Shown here: positions 17,407 to 25,992 of the stretch, piece by piece
Position numbering within the stretch: the stretch's first letter is position 1
Layout of the letters: the number at the start of each line of letters is the position of its first letter
Assembly: GCF_037027585.1 (NCBI RefSeq)
Contig: NZ_JAXCLE010000007.1
Span: 62,001-126,000, forward strand
DNA: 64,000 bases
DNA from: Solibacillus ferritrahens
GTDB lineage: Bacteria > Bacillota > Bacilli > Bacillales_A > Planococcaceae
Direction: 5' to 3'
Position numbers and translations under genes: made by a program
Notes under the pieces: generated by a model
Database searches by the model: none
Seen by the model: the letters and a program-made list of their open reading frames with translations, nothing else
Told to the model about the DNA's origin: nothing

Positions 17407-18696
17407 TTAATCGACAAAGTCAAATTCGAATTCCATTAAACGTACTGTGTCGCCATTTTGAGCACCACGTTTACGTAATTGCTCATCGACACCCATCGCA
17501 CGTAGTTGGCGGGCAAAGCGTCGAATACCGTCTTCACGACTGAAGTCAGTCATTTTGAACAAACGTTCAATAGTGTAACCTGAAAGTACATATGCACCAT
17601 CATCATCACGTGTAATTTCGAAGTCGCTACCTTGGCTTTCATGTTTGTACATTACTACCGCATCCGTCTCTTCTTCCAATACATCATGCAATAAGAATTC
17701 TGGTGTTACTTCTATAAGATCGGCAATTTCAAATAGTAATGGCTTTAAGCCTTGACGAGAAACTGCTGAAATTGGGAAGATTTTTACGTCTTCGCCTACT
17801 TTCTTTTTAAACTCTTCCAAGTTTTCTTCCGCATTTGGCATGTCCATTTTATTGGCAACGATAATTTGCGGACGTTCAAGTAAACGTAAATTATATTGTT
17901 CTAGCTCGTTGTTAATCGTTACATAATCGTCATATGGCTCTCGGCCTTCCATCCCAGACATATCGATTACGTGTACAATTACACGTGTACGCTCGATATG
18001 ACGCAAAAATTGCATTCCTAAGCCAACGCCTTGGTGCGCGCCTTCAATTAAACCTGGTAAATCGGCCATTGCAAATGAACGACCGTCATCTGTTTCTACC
18101 ATTCCTAAGTTCGGTACAATTGTTGTAAAATGGTAAGCACCAATTTTAGGTTTTGCTGAAGAAACGACAGATAATAATGTAGATTTTCCTACAGAAGGAA
18201 AACCAACTAAACCAACATCAGCCAATACTTTTAATTCTAGAATAACTTCTAATTCCTGACCTGGTTCACCTTTTTCGGCTAATTCTGGTGCTGGATTTGA
18301 TGGTGTAGCAAAACGGCAGTTACCACGTCCGCCACGCCCTGCTTTAGCGATAACAGCCTGTTGACCATGTTCAACTAAATCGGCAATTACAACTTTAGTT
18401 TCGGCATTCATCACTACTGTTCCTGGTGGCACTTTAACGATTAAATCTTCTGCACGACGACCGTGCATCCCTTTACTCATCCCATGCTCTCCACGTTCAG
18501 CTTTGAAATGGCGTTTGTAGCGGAAGTCCATTAACGTACGTAAACCTTCTTCCACTTCAAAAACAACGTTACCACCACGGGCACCATCGCCACCTGCTGG
18601 ACCACCATTCGGTACATATTTTTCACGGCGGAATGCAACCATTCCATCTCCACCGTCTCCACCTTTAACGTAAATCTTTACGTGATCGACAAACAT
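17407..18696 (-). CDS. obg: GTPase Obg (CgtA)
   Basis: Obg is an essential GTPase linked to ribosome assembly, stress signalling and sporulation onset. The 429-residue product has the Gly-rich N-terminal Obg fold (KGGDGGDGMVAFRREK, RGEHGMSK), a central G domain with GFPSVGKSTL near residue 165, DLPGLIEGAH and NKMD, and a C-terminal OCT domain ending in EFEFDFVD. The ATG at 18696 follows GAGGAG by 8 nt; that site overlaps the last codons of spo0B. The start matches B. subtilis Obg (MFVD). Confidence 0.98.
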   Translation of the reverse strand: MFVDHVKIYVKGGDGGDGMVAFRREKYVPNGGPAGGDGARGGNVVFEVEEGLRTLMDFRYKRHFKAERGEHGMSKGMHGRRAEDLIVKVPPGTVVMNAETKVVIADLVEHGQQAVIAKAGRGGRGNCRFATPSNPAPELAEKGEPGQELEVILELKVLADVGLVGFPSVGKSTLLSVVSSAKPKIGAYHFTTIVPNLGMVETDDGRSFAMADLPGLIEGAHQGVGLGMQFLRHIERTRVIVHVIDMSGMEGREPYDDYVTINNELEQYNLRLLERPQIIVANKMDMPNAEENLEEFKKKVGEDVKIFPISAVSRQGLKPLLFEIADLIEVTPEFLLHDVLEEETDAVVMYKHESQGSDFEITRDDDGAYVLSGYTIERLFKMTDFSREDGIRRFARQLRAMGVDEQLRKRGAQNGDTVRLMEFEFDFVD

Positions 18697-18701
18697 TTCT
18701 T

Positions 18702-19226
18702 TCACTCCTCATGCATGTGAAGTACATATCTCCAACTTGTATTAGTTTGTTCATATGTGTCCACACCAAAAATATTCTGTTCTATTGAAAATAGCGACTG
18801 TTCCCATTTTCCCGTTAAATGAAATGAAATATTCCACTTATTTTCTTTTGCTTCGATACTTAACTGCAATTTGTGCTCTTCATATGGATCAAGCGTGTCA
18901 TAAACATGAATAATTGTATTTTCCAAGTATTGAGTAATAGCTTCATCGTACTTGCTTTCAACTGGTGCACTTACATCGCTATCCATTTGAAGCTGTATAG
19001 CTGGGAAACGCCATTGTACTGTATGAAGCCATTCCATCGTATTAGGTAATTGAAGTCGATTGATGTTCGAAAGCATCTTACAATGCTCTGACTGTTCAAA
19101 AATCACTTTTTTTGCATCGTCCACTCGACCTAAATCTAAATTCATTTGAATCAAATGAAGATGATTTAAAAAGTCATGATTTGCATAGCGTAACGCTTCA
19201 GTTACAGTTAATTTTGAATCAGTCAT
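18702..19226 (-). CDS. spo0B: Sporulation initiation phosphotransferase Spo0B
   Basis: Spo0B passes phosphate from Spo0F to Spo0A in the sporulation phosphorelay. The 174-residue product has the helical-hairpin dimerisation segment NHDFLNHLHLI; His17 aligns with phosphorylated His30 of B. subtilis (RHDWMNKLQLI). A degenerate ATPase-like C-terminal domain follows. Similarity outside the active site is low, as is usual for this family, and its place immediately before obg confirms the call. The stop is 5 bp before the obg start. Confidence 0.9.
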   Translation of the reverse strand: MTDSKLTVTEALRYANHDFLNHLHLIQMNLDLGRVDDAKKVIFEQSEHCKMLSNINRLQLPNTMEWLHTVQWRFPAIQLQMDSDVSAPVESKYDEAITQYLENTIIHVYDTLDPYEEHKLQLSIEAKENKWNISFHLTGKWEQSLFSIEQNIFGVDTYEQTNTSWRYVLHMHEE

Positions 19227-19463
19227 TTTTCCACTCTCCGTTTTACAGTATCGTTACTAGTATAACAAGTTTCACATCTATTTTCCTTCTATTCATCTGT
19301 TCTCAAAAGAATGACATAATCGATACTTAAGAAAATTTCAACCATTCATATCAATTATACCTCGGCATAATTGCAACCAGTTCAGCTAGTTGACTACAGT
19401 GGATCACTGAGCCGTTTTTCTCCCGAACCGTGACATCCGCTAAAAAAAGTGAAAAAGTGAAAA

Positions 19464-19490
19464 AAAGGACTGCAATAAATGCAGTCCTTT
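19464..19490 (-). terminator. Terminator of the rplU-prp-rpmA operon
   Basis: AAAGGACTGCA (19464-19474) pairs perfectly with TGCAGTCCTTT (19480-19490), with a long T-run on the minus strand. The remaining 230 bp up to spo0B hold no recognisable gene and probably contain the spo0B promoter. Confidence 0.9.
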
Positions 19491-19501
19491 CATTGCAAGA
19501 A

Positions 19502-19798
19502 TTATGCTTCTTGAGCTGTAGGGTATACAGATACTTTTTTCTTGTCGCGACCATAACGTTCAAATTTAACAACGCCGTCAACTTTTGCGAATAATGTATC
19601 GTCACCACCGCGGCCTACGTTTGTACCTGGGTAAATTTTTGTACCGCGTTGACGGTAAAGAATTGAACCACCAGTAACAAATTGACCATCAGCGCGTTTA
19701 GCACCAAGGCGTTTTGACTCAGAGTCACGTCCGTTTTTAGTAGAACCTACACCTTTTTTAGATGCGAAGAATTGAAGATCTAAAGTTAATAATAACAT
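19502..19798 (-). CDS. rpmA: 50S ribosomal protein L27 with cleavable leader
   Basis: L27 lies near the ribosomal peptidyl-transferase centre. The 98-residue product starts with the Firmicute-type leader ending in LDLQFF, directly followed by ASKKGVGSTKNGRDS. In Firmicutes that leader (here residues 1-11) is removed by the protease Prp so that the mature N-terminus can reach the active centre. The prp gene lies immediately upstream. The ATG at 19798 follows GGAGGTGG. Confidence 0.98.
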   Translation of the reverse strand: MLLLTLDLQFFASKKGVGSTKNGRDSESKRLGAKRADGQFVTGGSILYRQRGTKIYPGTNVGRGGDDTLFAKVDGVVKFERYGRDKKKVSVYPTAQEA

Positions 19799-19811
19799 AC
19801 TGTTCCACCTC

Positions 19812-20153
19812 CTAGATCATTTTATATTTCAATTCGATATATTCTGAATAGCTGGCAGTCATTGTATAAAACTGCGTTACCATTGTGTTCAGAATAACCT
19901 GTAATTTTGCGTCTGTTTCATCATTCAGTTCAGCTTGAGGAATCGTTACTTTTAAGTAACCACCCTCCGGACCTTGCTCGATTGCTGGTGTAATACCAGT
20001 AATTTGTGGAATAGCATTTACTGCACCAAAGGCAACAGCAGATGCACCTGCACAAACTAAATCTCGACCATAGACATCCGATAAAGCATGTCCTGAAATT
20101 TCAAATCCATACGATTTACGATTTTCATCACTATAAATAGTTACTGTAATCAT
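19812..20153 (-). CDS. prp: Ribosomal-processing cysteine protease Prp
   Basis: Prp removes the N-terminal leader of L27. Starting at the ATG at 20153, which lies 6 nt after AGGTG, the protein has 113 residues. The catalytic His22 (SGHA) and Cys34 (RDLVCAGASAV) fall at exactly the positions known for the family, which supports this start over an upstream GTG or ATG. It lies between rplU and rpmA, the standard operon. Confidence 0.96.
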   Translation of the reverse strand: MITVTIYSDENRKSYGFEISGHALSDVYGRDLVCAGASAVAFGAVNAIPQITGITPAIEQGPEGGYLKVTIPQAELNDETDAKLQVILNTMVTQFYTMTASYSEYIELKYKMI

Positions 20154-20168
20154 ATCCATCACCTACTC

Positions 20169-20477
20169 TTAAGCGTTGATTGATTCAACTACTAATTTTG
20201 TATATGGTTGACGGTGACCTTGTTTACGACGGTAGTTTTTCTTCGCTTTAAGTTTGAAAACAACAATTTTCTTTTGTTTACCTTCTTTAACGGCTTTAGC
20301 TGTCACAGTTGCGCCAGCTACCATTGGAGCTCCAACTTTTACAGTTTCGCCACCTACGAATAAAACTTTATCAAAAGTTACAACCTCATCAGCTTCAACA
20401 CCTAGTTTTTCAACATAGATTTCTTGGCCTACTTCAACTTTGATTTGTTTACCACCAGTTTCAATAATTGCGTACAT
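20169..20477 (-). CDS. rplU: 50S ribosomal protein L21
   Basis: L21 is a large-subunit protein binding 23S rRNA. The 102-residue product begins MYAIIETGGKQIKVEVGQ and contains KKNYRRKQGHRQPYT near the C-terminus, both diagnostic. The ATG at 20477 follows AGGAGGTG. Expression is probably controlled by the L21 leader upstream. Confidence 0.98.
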   Translation of the reverse strand: MYAIIETGGKQIKVEVGQEIYVEKLGVEADEVVTFDKVLFVGGETVKVGAPMVAGATVTAKAVKEGKQKKIVVFKLKAKKNYRRKQGHRQPYTKLVVESINA

Positions 20478-20588
20478 TAAAATGCACCTCCTCTTAGACT
20501 CAGACTCGCCCGGAATTGCAGGTGACCAATAAAGGCACTTAAACCTGTTCAGCGCGGTTGCAGTAGCACGGGTGCTACAAACAATAAC
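20478..20588 (-). ncRNA. L21 ribosomal protein leader (autoregulatory 5' UTR)
   Basis: The roughly 110-nt untranslated region before rplU is rich in short complementary segments: TAGCACC/GGTGCTA at its start, GAACAGG facing the CACCTGC segment, and the ribosome site close to the end. Size, position and layout match the L21 leader known in Bacillales, in which L21 is thought to control its own operon. A covariance-model search would settle the exact boundaries. Confidence 0.75.
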
Positions 20589-20594
20589 ATTAAA

Positions 20595-20623
20595 ATACTA
20601 CCACATCAAAAATATCAAGTCAA
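20595..20623 (-). promoter_or_regulatory. Sigma-A-type promoter of rplU-prp-rpmA
   Basis: On the minus strand TTGACT (plus 20618-20623), a 17-nt spacer and TAGTAT (plus 20595-20600). The -35 hexamer overlaps the last codons of spoIVFB. Transcription would start near 20588. Confidence 0.8.
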
Positions 20624-21226
20624 CCTATTCATTACTATTTTTTCAAATGCAGAACGGTATTTCCGAAATTTCCAATCGCCTATTACTTTGGTCCATAAAA
20701 AGAGACCAATGATTGTTAATGACAATGATTGCGGCAATAAATATAATAGTACGATAATTATTACTGTAAGTAAATAAAAAGAGGCCGTTAAATAAAATTC
20801 GAAAATTTTAGAAAACGGCCGCCATTTTAATAAGCTATAGCATAATATCCTACCACCATCAAGAGGCCAAATCGGAATGAGGTTAATAGCTAGAATAAAT
20901 AATTGAACTTCTATTAACCTCGCACTAAGCATAGGAGGCAAAAAAGCACTGATAAAAATTCCAATACAAGTTGCAATCGGTCCCCCTAAAGCAATAATAA
21001 TGAGCTGATTGTAGGATAATTGCATTTCATCCTTAATCTTCATTTCACCGCCATACGGAACGATTTTACATTGAGTAATGTGCGCTCCAACTATTTTTGC
21101 TGCGATGAAATGACCCAATTCATGAAATAATAACGATACAATAATGACACTGTAAATCGCAATATCTCCATACAAAATAATAGATAAGAGCAGTAACAAA
21201 AATAATGGATGTATCGTAATTTTCAT
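20615..21226 (-). CDS. spoIVFB: Intramembrane metalloprotease SpoIVFB, short form without CBS domain
   Basis: SpoIVFB is the site-2-type protease that cleaves pro-sigma-K in the mother cell. The zinc motif HELGH is at residues 35-39 and the third ligand motif NLIPIWPLDGGR ends near residue 126; about six membrane segments are visible. The protein is 203 residues, while B. subtilis SpoIVFB is 288 and ends with a CBS domain. Here the frame stops right after the membrane core and the next promoter begins, so no CBS domain is encoded. The start immediately follows the spoIVFA stop (TAAATG), indicating coupling. Confidence 0.88.
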   Translation of the reverse strand: MKITIHPLFLLLLLSIILYGDIAIYSVIIVSLLFHELGHFIAAKIVGAHITQCKIVPYGGEMKIKDEMQLSYNQLIIIALGGPIATCIGIFISAFLPPMLSARLIEVQLFILAINLIPIWPLDGGRILCYSLLKWRPFSKIFEFYLTASFYLLTVIIIVLLYLLPQSLSLTIIGLFLWTKVIGDWKFRKYRSAFEKIVMNRLT

Positions 21227-21775
21227 TTAGATGGACTGTTCCTTTAGCCAGCGAATCGTTTCTTCCATATTCAAAACCTGCCCGTTGCGCTCAATTTGCA
21301 CATACAGTTTTCCGGCTTTTTTAGTTGCAACAACCATCCCTTTCGTTACAGTTGTATAAGGTAATACATAAAAATCATCGACAAAGCCAAATGTAACTGT
21401 GTCCCCTGTATCATATACAATCGAAATTGCTTTTCCATTATATTTTGTATGCCCAGTAAAAACAATTAGGCCATCAAACAAAGCATTTAATACAAAAGGT
21501 TCATCATAAGCGAGTAAAAAGCCATCGTTAAAGCGATCAATCGTCTGGAAAAGTTGTAATTGATTGATTGATATATCTGCACTTACAGGGATCTGTGATT
21601 CATCCTTGGACAGTATATTCACAACTGCCTTTCTCATCATGACTAAGTCATCCGAGCTATATACAATGGAATGAATAACACGTTTTGTAGATATATCCCC
21701 ATAATAATTACAGGCATAAATAATCACAAAGACGACGCTCGCGATGAGCCATTGCCATTTTTTCAAGCTCACCAT
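21227..21775 (-). CDS. spoIVFA: Stage IV sporulation protein SpoIVFA-like, degenerate M23 domain
   Basis: SpoIVFA holds SpoIVFB inactive in the outer forespore membrane until signalling proteases cut it. The 182-residue product has one N-terminal membrane helix (residues 8-24) and an external C-terminal domain of the LytM/M23 type (GLIVFTGHTKYNGKAISI, then KGMVVATKKAGKLYVQIERNG) that lacks the usual zinc-binding HxH motif, so it is probably not a peptidase. B. subtilis SpoIVFA is about 264 residues, so this one is shorter. It abuts spoIVFB directly. No strong ribosome site precedes 21775. Confidence 0.82.
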   Translation of the reverse strand: MVSLKKWQWLIASVVFVIIYACNYYGDISTKRVIHSIVYSSDDLVMMRKAVVNILSKDESQIPVSADISINQLQLFQTIDRFNDGFLLAYDEPFVLNALFDGLIVFTGHTKYNGKAISIVYDTGDTVTFGFVDDFYVLPYTTVTKGMVVATKKAGKLYVQIERNGQVLNMEETIRWLKEQSI

Positions 21776-21841
21776 CCAATCTTTTTGAACTATTATATGT
21801 CATGAAAGACATTTCAATTCAAGAAAGCCGTTAATAGAAAA

Positions 21842-21875
21842 AGCTGCATGGACGGCCGAAACATTCCATACAGCT
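21842..21875 (-). terminator. Terminator after minD
   Basis: AGCTGCATGGA (21842-21852) pairs with TCCATACAGCT (21865-21875), with one wobble. On the minus strand it is followed by TTTTTC. It separates mre/min from spoIVFAB. Confidence 0.85.
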
Positions 21876-21881
21876 CACACT

Positions 21882-22766
21882 TTATTTAAATAATGATTTC
21901 AACTTGGCAAATACACCTTTTGGCTGGTCGTCTTCCAAACTCATTAACGGTACAGAGTCCCCTAAAATACGACGGGCTATATTGCGATAGCCTAAAGATG
22001 CTTTATTATTCGGATTCATTACAATTGGTTCACCTTTGTTCGAAGAGCTAATTACATCTTCACTATCGACAATAATCCCCAATAAATCAATGGAAAGATG
22101 CGTTGTAACTTCCGTAATATCCATCGCATCTCCGTTGGCCATTAAGCTTTTTCGAATACGGTTAATAATAAGTTTGGGTGGTTCAATAGGCTCTTGCTCA
22201 AGCAAACCGATAATACGATCTGCATCGCGCACTGCTGAAATTTCAGGTGTTGTCACGACGATAGCGCGATCTGCCCCAGCAACAGCATTACGGTAGCCTT
22301 GCTCAATACCAGCAGGACAATCGATTAACACATAATCAAACTCTCGCTTTAGCTCATCTACTACGATCTTCATTTGTTCCGGGTTTATCGCATTTTTATC
22401 TGTATTTTGAGCAGCAGGCAATAAATACAAACGTTCATCTACTCGCTTATCTTTAACTAACGCTTGATGCATTTTACAACGGCCCTCGATAACATCCACT
22501 AAATCATAAATAATACGATTTTCCAACCCTAAAATCACATCCAGATTACGTAAACCTATATCCGTATCCACTAAACAAACTTTCTTGCCTTGAAGTGCCA
22601 ATGCAGTTCCTAGGTTTGCCGTCGTAGTCGTTTTCCCTACGCCACCTTTTCCTGAAGTTATAACGATTGCTTCTCCCACATTAGCGGCCCCTTCCTTATG
22701 TAAGGTAGCATCTTGAGTAATTGCATCATCAATATTCTTAGAGAATAATAATTCGTCTTCACTCAT
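21882..22766 (-). CDS. minD: Septum site-determining ATPase MinD with N-terminal extension
   Basis: MinD is a membrane-bound ParA-type ATPase that recruits MinC to block polar division. The deviant Walker motif SGKGGVGKTT lies at residues 38-47, with switch DTDIGLRNLD, IDCPAGIEQG and the C-terminal amphipathic membrane anchor FAKLKSLFK. The ATG at 22766 lies directly after the minC stop (TAAATG), with the ribosome site AAAGGAGGAAG formed by the last minC codons. This start adds 29 residues compared with the usual MinD. A GTG at 22679 would give exactly the usual start (GEAIVITSGKGG) and has an AAGGAAGGGG in front. Confidence 0.96.
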   Translation of the reverse strand: MSEDELLFSKNIDDAITQDATLHKEGAANVGEAIVITSGKGGVGKTTTTANLGTALALQGKKVCLVDTDIGLRNLDVILGLENRIIYDLVDVIEGRCKMHQALVKDKRVDERLYLLPAAQNTDKNAINPEQMKIVVDELKREFDYVLIDCPAGIEQGYRNAVAGADRAIVVTTPEISAVRDADRIIGLLEQEPIEPPKLIINRIRKSLMANGDAMDITEVTTHLSIDLLGIIVDSEDVISSSNKGEPIVMNPNNKASLGYRNIARRILGDSVPLMSLEDDQPKGVFAKLKSLFK

Positions 22767-23435
22767 TTAGCTTCCTCCTTTATATGTTGATAAATTCGGT
22801 CGTATATTTCTTAACTCTTGGATTCTATCATAAGCAATTATGTCATTTTCTCCAAGATATGCAAATATTTGATGGGTATGATCTAATATAAATTGCGATT
22901 CGTTTGTCATGACCTCAACATGATTGCCGATTAATACGTGTGTCGGTTCAAAATGCGAGGCATACACAATCGCTTCCTCATTCCCATTTACACCAGCGTG
23001 CACTATTCCTTTTAACTTACCCGCAATATGTACATTACCGCCTGCTTCAATCCGCCCATTCGGGTTTACATCGCCCAGGACAAGAAGATCTCCCGTTACG
23101 CGTAGTGTTTGTCCAGACCGAACAATTCCTACGTATGTTTCAAAGCGATTTGTTTCAAGCTGTTTAAAGCTTTCTTCTATCGTAATGACATCACTTTGAA
23201 TTTTTTTCACACATAACTTTTGATGTTCCTCAACAACTTTTGTAAGCTGCGCTTTTTGTTCTGGTGTACAGTAACGTTTCCCTAAGTGTAGTTGTACATC
23301 TATTTTACCATCCAGATGTCCTTCTGTAACTTTTTTCTCAAGTTCTTCTACTAATTCAGAATAAGAACATTGATCATCCAAACGAAGGACCAATCCATCT
23401 TTAGTTCCTTTAATATGGATAAGTTGTTTTTTCAT
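22767..23435 (-). CDS. minC: Septum site-determining protein MinC
   Basis: MinC inhibits FtsZ assembly away from midcell, bound to MinD. The 222-residue product has an N-terminal MinC domain (residues 1-100) and the C-terminal beta-helical domain with repeated turns VLGDVNPNGRIEAGGNVHIAGKLKGIVHAG near residues 122-150, the dimerisation and MinD-binding part. The last codons also encode the ribosome site for minD. It lies downstream of mreD, as in B. subtilis. Confidence 0.95.
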   Translation of the reverse strand: MKKQLIHIKGTKDGLVLRLDDQCSYSELVEELEKKVTEGHLDGKIDVQLHLGKRYCTPEQKAQLTKVVEEHQKLCVKKIQSDVITIEESFKQLETNRFETYVGIVRSGQTLRVTGDLLVLGDVNPNGRIEAGGNVHIAGKLKGIVHAGVNGNEEAIVYASHFEPTHVLIGNHVEVMTNESQFILDHTHQIFAYLGENDIIAYDRIQELRNIRPNLSTYKGGS

Positions 23436-23473
23436 AGCTTTTCAAGTCACCTCGCGCTACATAATGGTGAAAA

Positions 23474-23505
23474 GAAACAACCGAAACTAATGTTCGAGTT
23501 GTCTC
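23474..23505 (-). terminator. Hairpin between mreD and minC
   Basis: GAAACAACCGAAA (23474-23486) can pair with TTCGAGTTGTCTC (23493-23505) with small mismatches. On the minus strand TTTTC follows. It may partly insulate minCD from mreBCD. Confidence 0.5.
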
Positions 23506-23527
23506 TTCATCACTTGTTTTACAATGC

Positions 23528-24046
23528 TTATTGTGCACGTTGAAATACGCGAGCGCTAATACAATATTTAAACGCCCAAGCAAGCATTATTAAAAATAAT
23601 AGATTCCCTATTGTTGTAGGAACTAATCGATTAACTATAAATGGCTGCACTGCCATTGTTGTAAACTGTAGAATATAGAAAAATTCATATATTACAAATT
23701 CAAAAATAACCATTAATAATAAAGCCAAAAACATCGAAAATACTAAATGGGGATGAATCCGCTTTACACACCATGCTGCAATATAGCAAACAGCTGGATA
23801 CAACACCATGTACAATCCTATAATATTAATATAAAACACATCAAAACATAGTCCAAAAATAAGACCATAAATCATGGCTTTTTTACGACTATAATAAATG
23901 GCTAAAAAGATTAAGTATAAAATTAAAAACCGAGGAATTAAATAGTAAGTATCATCACCTAGCTGTAAAGGTGAAAACATAGCTAATCCAGATTCAAATA
24001 AAAACAGCAAAATACCTACAAACACTATTAAAAACCGAGCGAGCAT
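23528..24046 (-). CDS. mreD: Rod shape-determining protein MreD
   Basis: MreD is a small integral membrane protein of the elongation machinery. The 172-residue product has five to six hydrophobic segments, including ARFLIVFVGILLFLFESGLA at the start and LYLIFLAIYYSRKKAMIYGLIFGLCFDVFY, typical of MreD. Its start overlaps the mreC stop (both near 24046), so translation is probably coupled. Position and size support the call; sequence conservation in this family is low. Confidence 0.92.
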   Translation of the reverse strand: MLARFLIVFVGILLFLFESGLAMFSPLQLGDDTYYLIPRFLILYLIFLAIYYSRKKAMIYGLIFGLCFDVFYINIIGLYMVLYPAVCYIAAWCVKRIHPHLVFSMFLALLLMVIFEFVIYEFFYILQFTTMAVQPFIVNRLVPTTIGNLLFLIMLAWAFKYCISARVFQRAQ

Positions 24047-24963
24047 TATTCCTCCCCCTCAACTTCCACAATCGGTTCATTCGTTAAATCTTCATTTGTG
24101 CCAGACCCATCTGAACCGTCAATCGAAATCGTTTTACGTTTGGCAATAATAACATGATCGAGTATTGAAAAATCTGCTGCCGGTTTTACATAGGCCATTT
24201 TTGTTAAGCCAAAGTCATCTGTCGTCACTTCTGTAATTTCTCCAATCAAAATACCTTTTGGAAAAATCCCGCCAAGACCAGAAGACAATACTTTACCGCC
24301 TACATCAAGTTCAACATTGGAATCAATTCGTTTTAATAGTAATTCGTTACGCTCATCGTCATACCCTTCTATTAAACCATGAATTTCTTTATTGTCTTCA
24401 TCTACTACAATAGCAGATACACGATAATTTTCATTATTTGTATAAAGGAGCTCCACTTCTGATGTATATGGTGTAGCAATTACAATTTTACCTATTAGCC
24501 CACGAGAAGTCCTAACAGCCATATTTTTTTCAACACCGTGTGCTGTACCCTTATTTAATATAATTTTCTCTTCCCACTGATCAGGGTTTCTCGCAATGAC
24601 CGTCGCCTGAATCGGATCGAAATCACGCAAACTTTCCTCGATTGACGCGAGTTCACGCAATGAAGAATTTTCGGCTTTTAAAGTACTTACTTCTGCCTGC
24701 AATACGGCAAAATCCTCAAGGCGCATTTTTAGCCGCTGATTTTCTTCATACGTATTTAACAGCGAATCAATATTGCTAAAAATACTTGTTATGTAATTAG
24801 TCGGCTTTGCGACAATCGATTGTGCAAAGCCAACTGTATCTTTAATAATTTGCTCGGGTAATGTTGCGTTATGACGATCACGTAGAGAGAACCCAATCAA
24901 TGCCACAAGGAAAATAACACTTACTAATAATATTATTAATTTTTTATTTGAGAAATGTGGCAC
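24046..24963 (-). CDS. mreC: Rod shape-determining protein MreC
   Basis: MreC is a bitopic membrane protein linking MreB filaments to the external wall enzymes. The 305-residue product has one membrane helix at residues 8-26, a coiled coil at about residues 65-110 (YEENQRLKMRLEDFAVLQ), and a beta-rich external core with GTAHGVEKNMAV and LSSGLGGIFPKGILIGEI, followed by an acidic tail. It lies 12 bp after mreB. Confidence 0.96.
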   Translation of the reverse strand: MPHFSNKKLIILLVSVIFLVALIGFSLRDRHNATLPEQIIKDTVGFAQSIVAKPTNYITSIFSNIDSLLNTYEENQRLKMRLEDFAVLQAEVSTLKAENSSLRELASIEESLRDFDPIQATVIARNPDQWEEKIILNKGTAHGVEKNMAVRTSRGLIGKIVIATPYTSEVELLYTNNENYRVSAIVVDEDNKEIHGLIEGYDDERNELLLKRIDSNVELDVGGKVLSSGLGGIFPKGILIGEITEVTTDDFGLTKMAYVKPAADFSILDHVIIAKRKTISIDGSDGSGTNEDLTNEPIVEVEGEE

Positions 24964-24975
24964 TGCGAGTCCTCC

Positions 24976-25992
24976 TTATTTCACTTGTTGCGAACGAATT
25001 AAATCAATATTATCCAACGCTTTACCTGTTCCAATCGCTACACAGTCGAGTGGGTTTTCAGCTATGAATACAGGCATTTTTGTTTCATCACTAATTACTT
25101 TATCAAGATTACGTAATAATGCGCCACCGCCTGTTAGTACGATTCCGCGTTCCATAACATCTGCAGATAACTCAGGTGGTGTTTGCTCTAAAGTTTTCTT
25201 CACACCATCTAAAATTACAACGATTGCTTCATGTAAAGATTTTGAAATTTCACTTGAAGTTATTTCAATTGTTTTTGGAAGACCAGTCAATAAATCGCGA
25301 CCTCGAATTTCCATCGTTTCATCAGGACCTTCAGAAAGTGCTGTACCAATTTCCATCTTAATGCTTTCAGCTGTTCGTTCACCAATAGTTAAATTATATG
25401 TCTTACGGATGTAGGCAATAATCGAATGATCCATTGCGTCACCACCAACACGTACAGATTCGCTAGTTACAATACCACCTAGAGAAATGACTGCTACTTC
25501 TGTTGTACCACCACCGATATCCACTACCATAGAACCTGTTGGCTCCCAAACCGGTAAGTTAGCACCAATTGCAGCTGCAAACGGTTCTTCTATAGTAAAT
25601 GCCTCTTTTGCGCCAGCTTGACGGCTTGCATCAATAACAGCACGTTGTTCAACAGATGTAATACCATAAGGAACACAAATCATAACATTTGGCTTTTTCC
25701 AATTAGAGCCTGATGCTTTCATTGCTTCTCTTAAATAATATTGAATCATTGCTGTTGTAATTTCAAAATCAGCAATAACACCATCTTTCATTGGGCGAAT
25801 TGCCACGATAGAACCTGGTGTACGTCCGATCATATTTTTTGCATCATTACCAACGGCAACAATGTCACCTGTTTTTGTATTCTTCGCTACTACTGAAGGT
25901 TCTCGTAATACGATACCTTTTCCTTTTACAAATACTAATGTATTAGCTGTGCCAAGATCAATCCCGACATCTTTATTCCCTAATCCAAACAA
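24976..25992 (-). CDS. mreB: Rod shape-determining actin homologue MreB
   Basis: MreB forms short membrane-bound filaments that guide lateral wall synthesis. The 338-residue product has the actin-fold nucleotide motifs DLGTANTLVFVKGKG (phosphate 1), VVDIGGGTTEVAVISLGG (phosphate 2) and GIVLTGGGALLRNLD (adenosine), plus the CVPYGITSVEQRAV segment. It is the first gene of mreBCD, next to radC and maf as in B. subtilis. The AT-rich 340-bp upstream region probably contains its promoter. Confidence 0.97.
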   Translation of the reverse strand: MFGLGNKDVGIDLGTANTLVFVKGKGIVLREPSVVAKNTKTGDIVAVGNDAKNMIGRTPGSIVAIRPMKDGVIADFEITTAMIQYYLREAMKASGSNWKKPNVMICVPYGITSVEQRAVIDASRQAGAKEAFTIEEPFAAAIGANLPVWEPTGSMVVDIGGGTTEVAVISLGGIVTSESVRVGGDAMDHSIIAYIRKTYNLTIGERTAESIKMEIGTALSEGPDETMEIRGRDLLTGLPKTIEITSSEISKSLHEAIVVILDGVKKTLEQTPPELSADVMERGIVLTGGGALLRNLDKVISDETKMPVFIAENPLDCVAIGTGKALDNIDLIRSQQVK

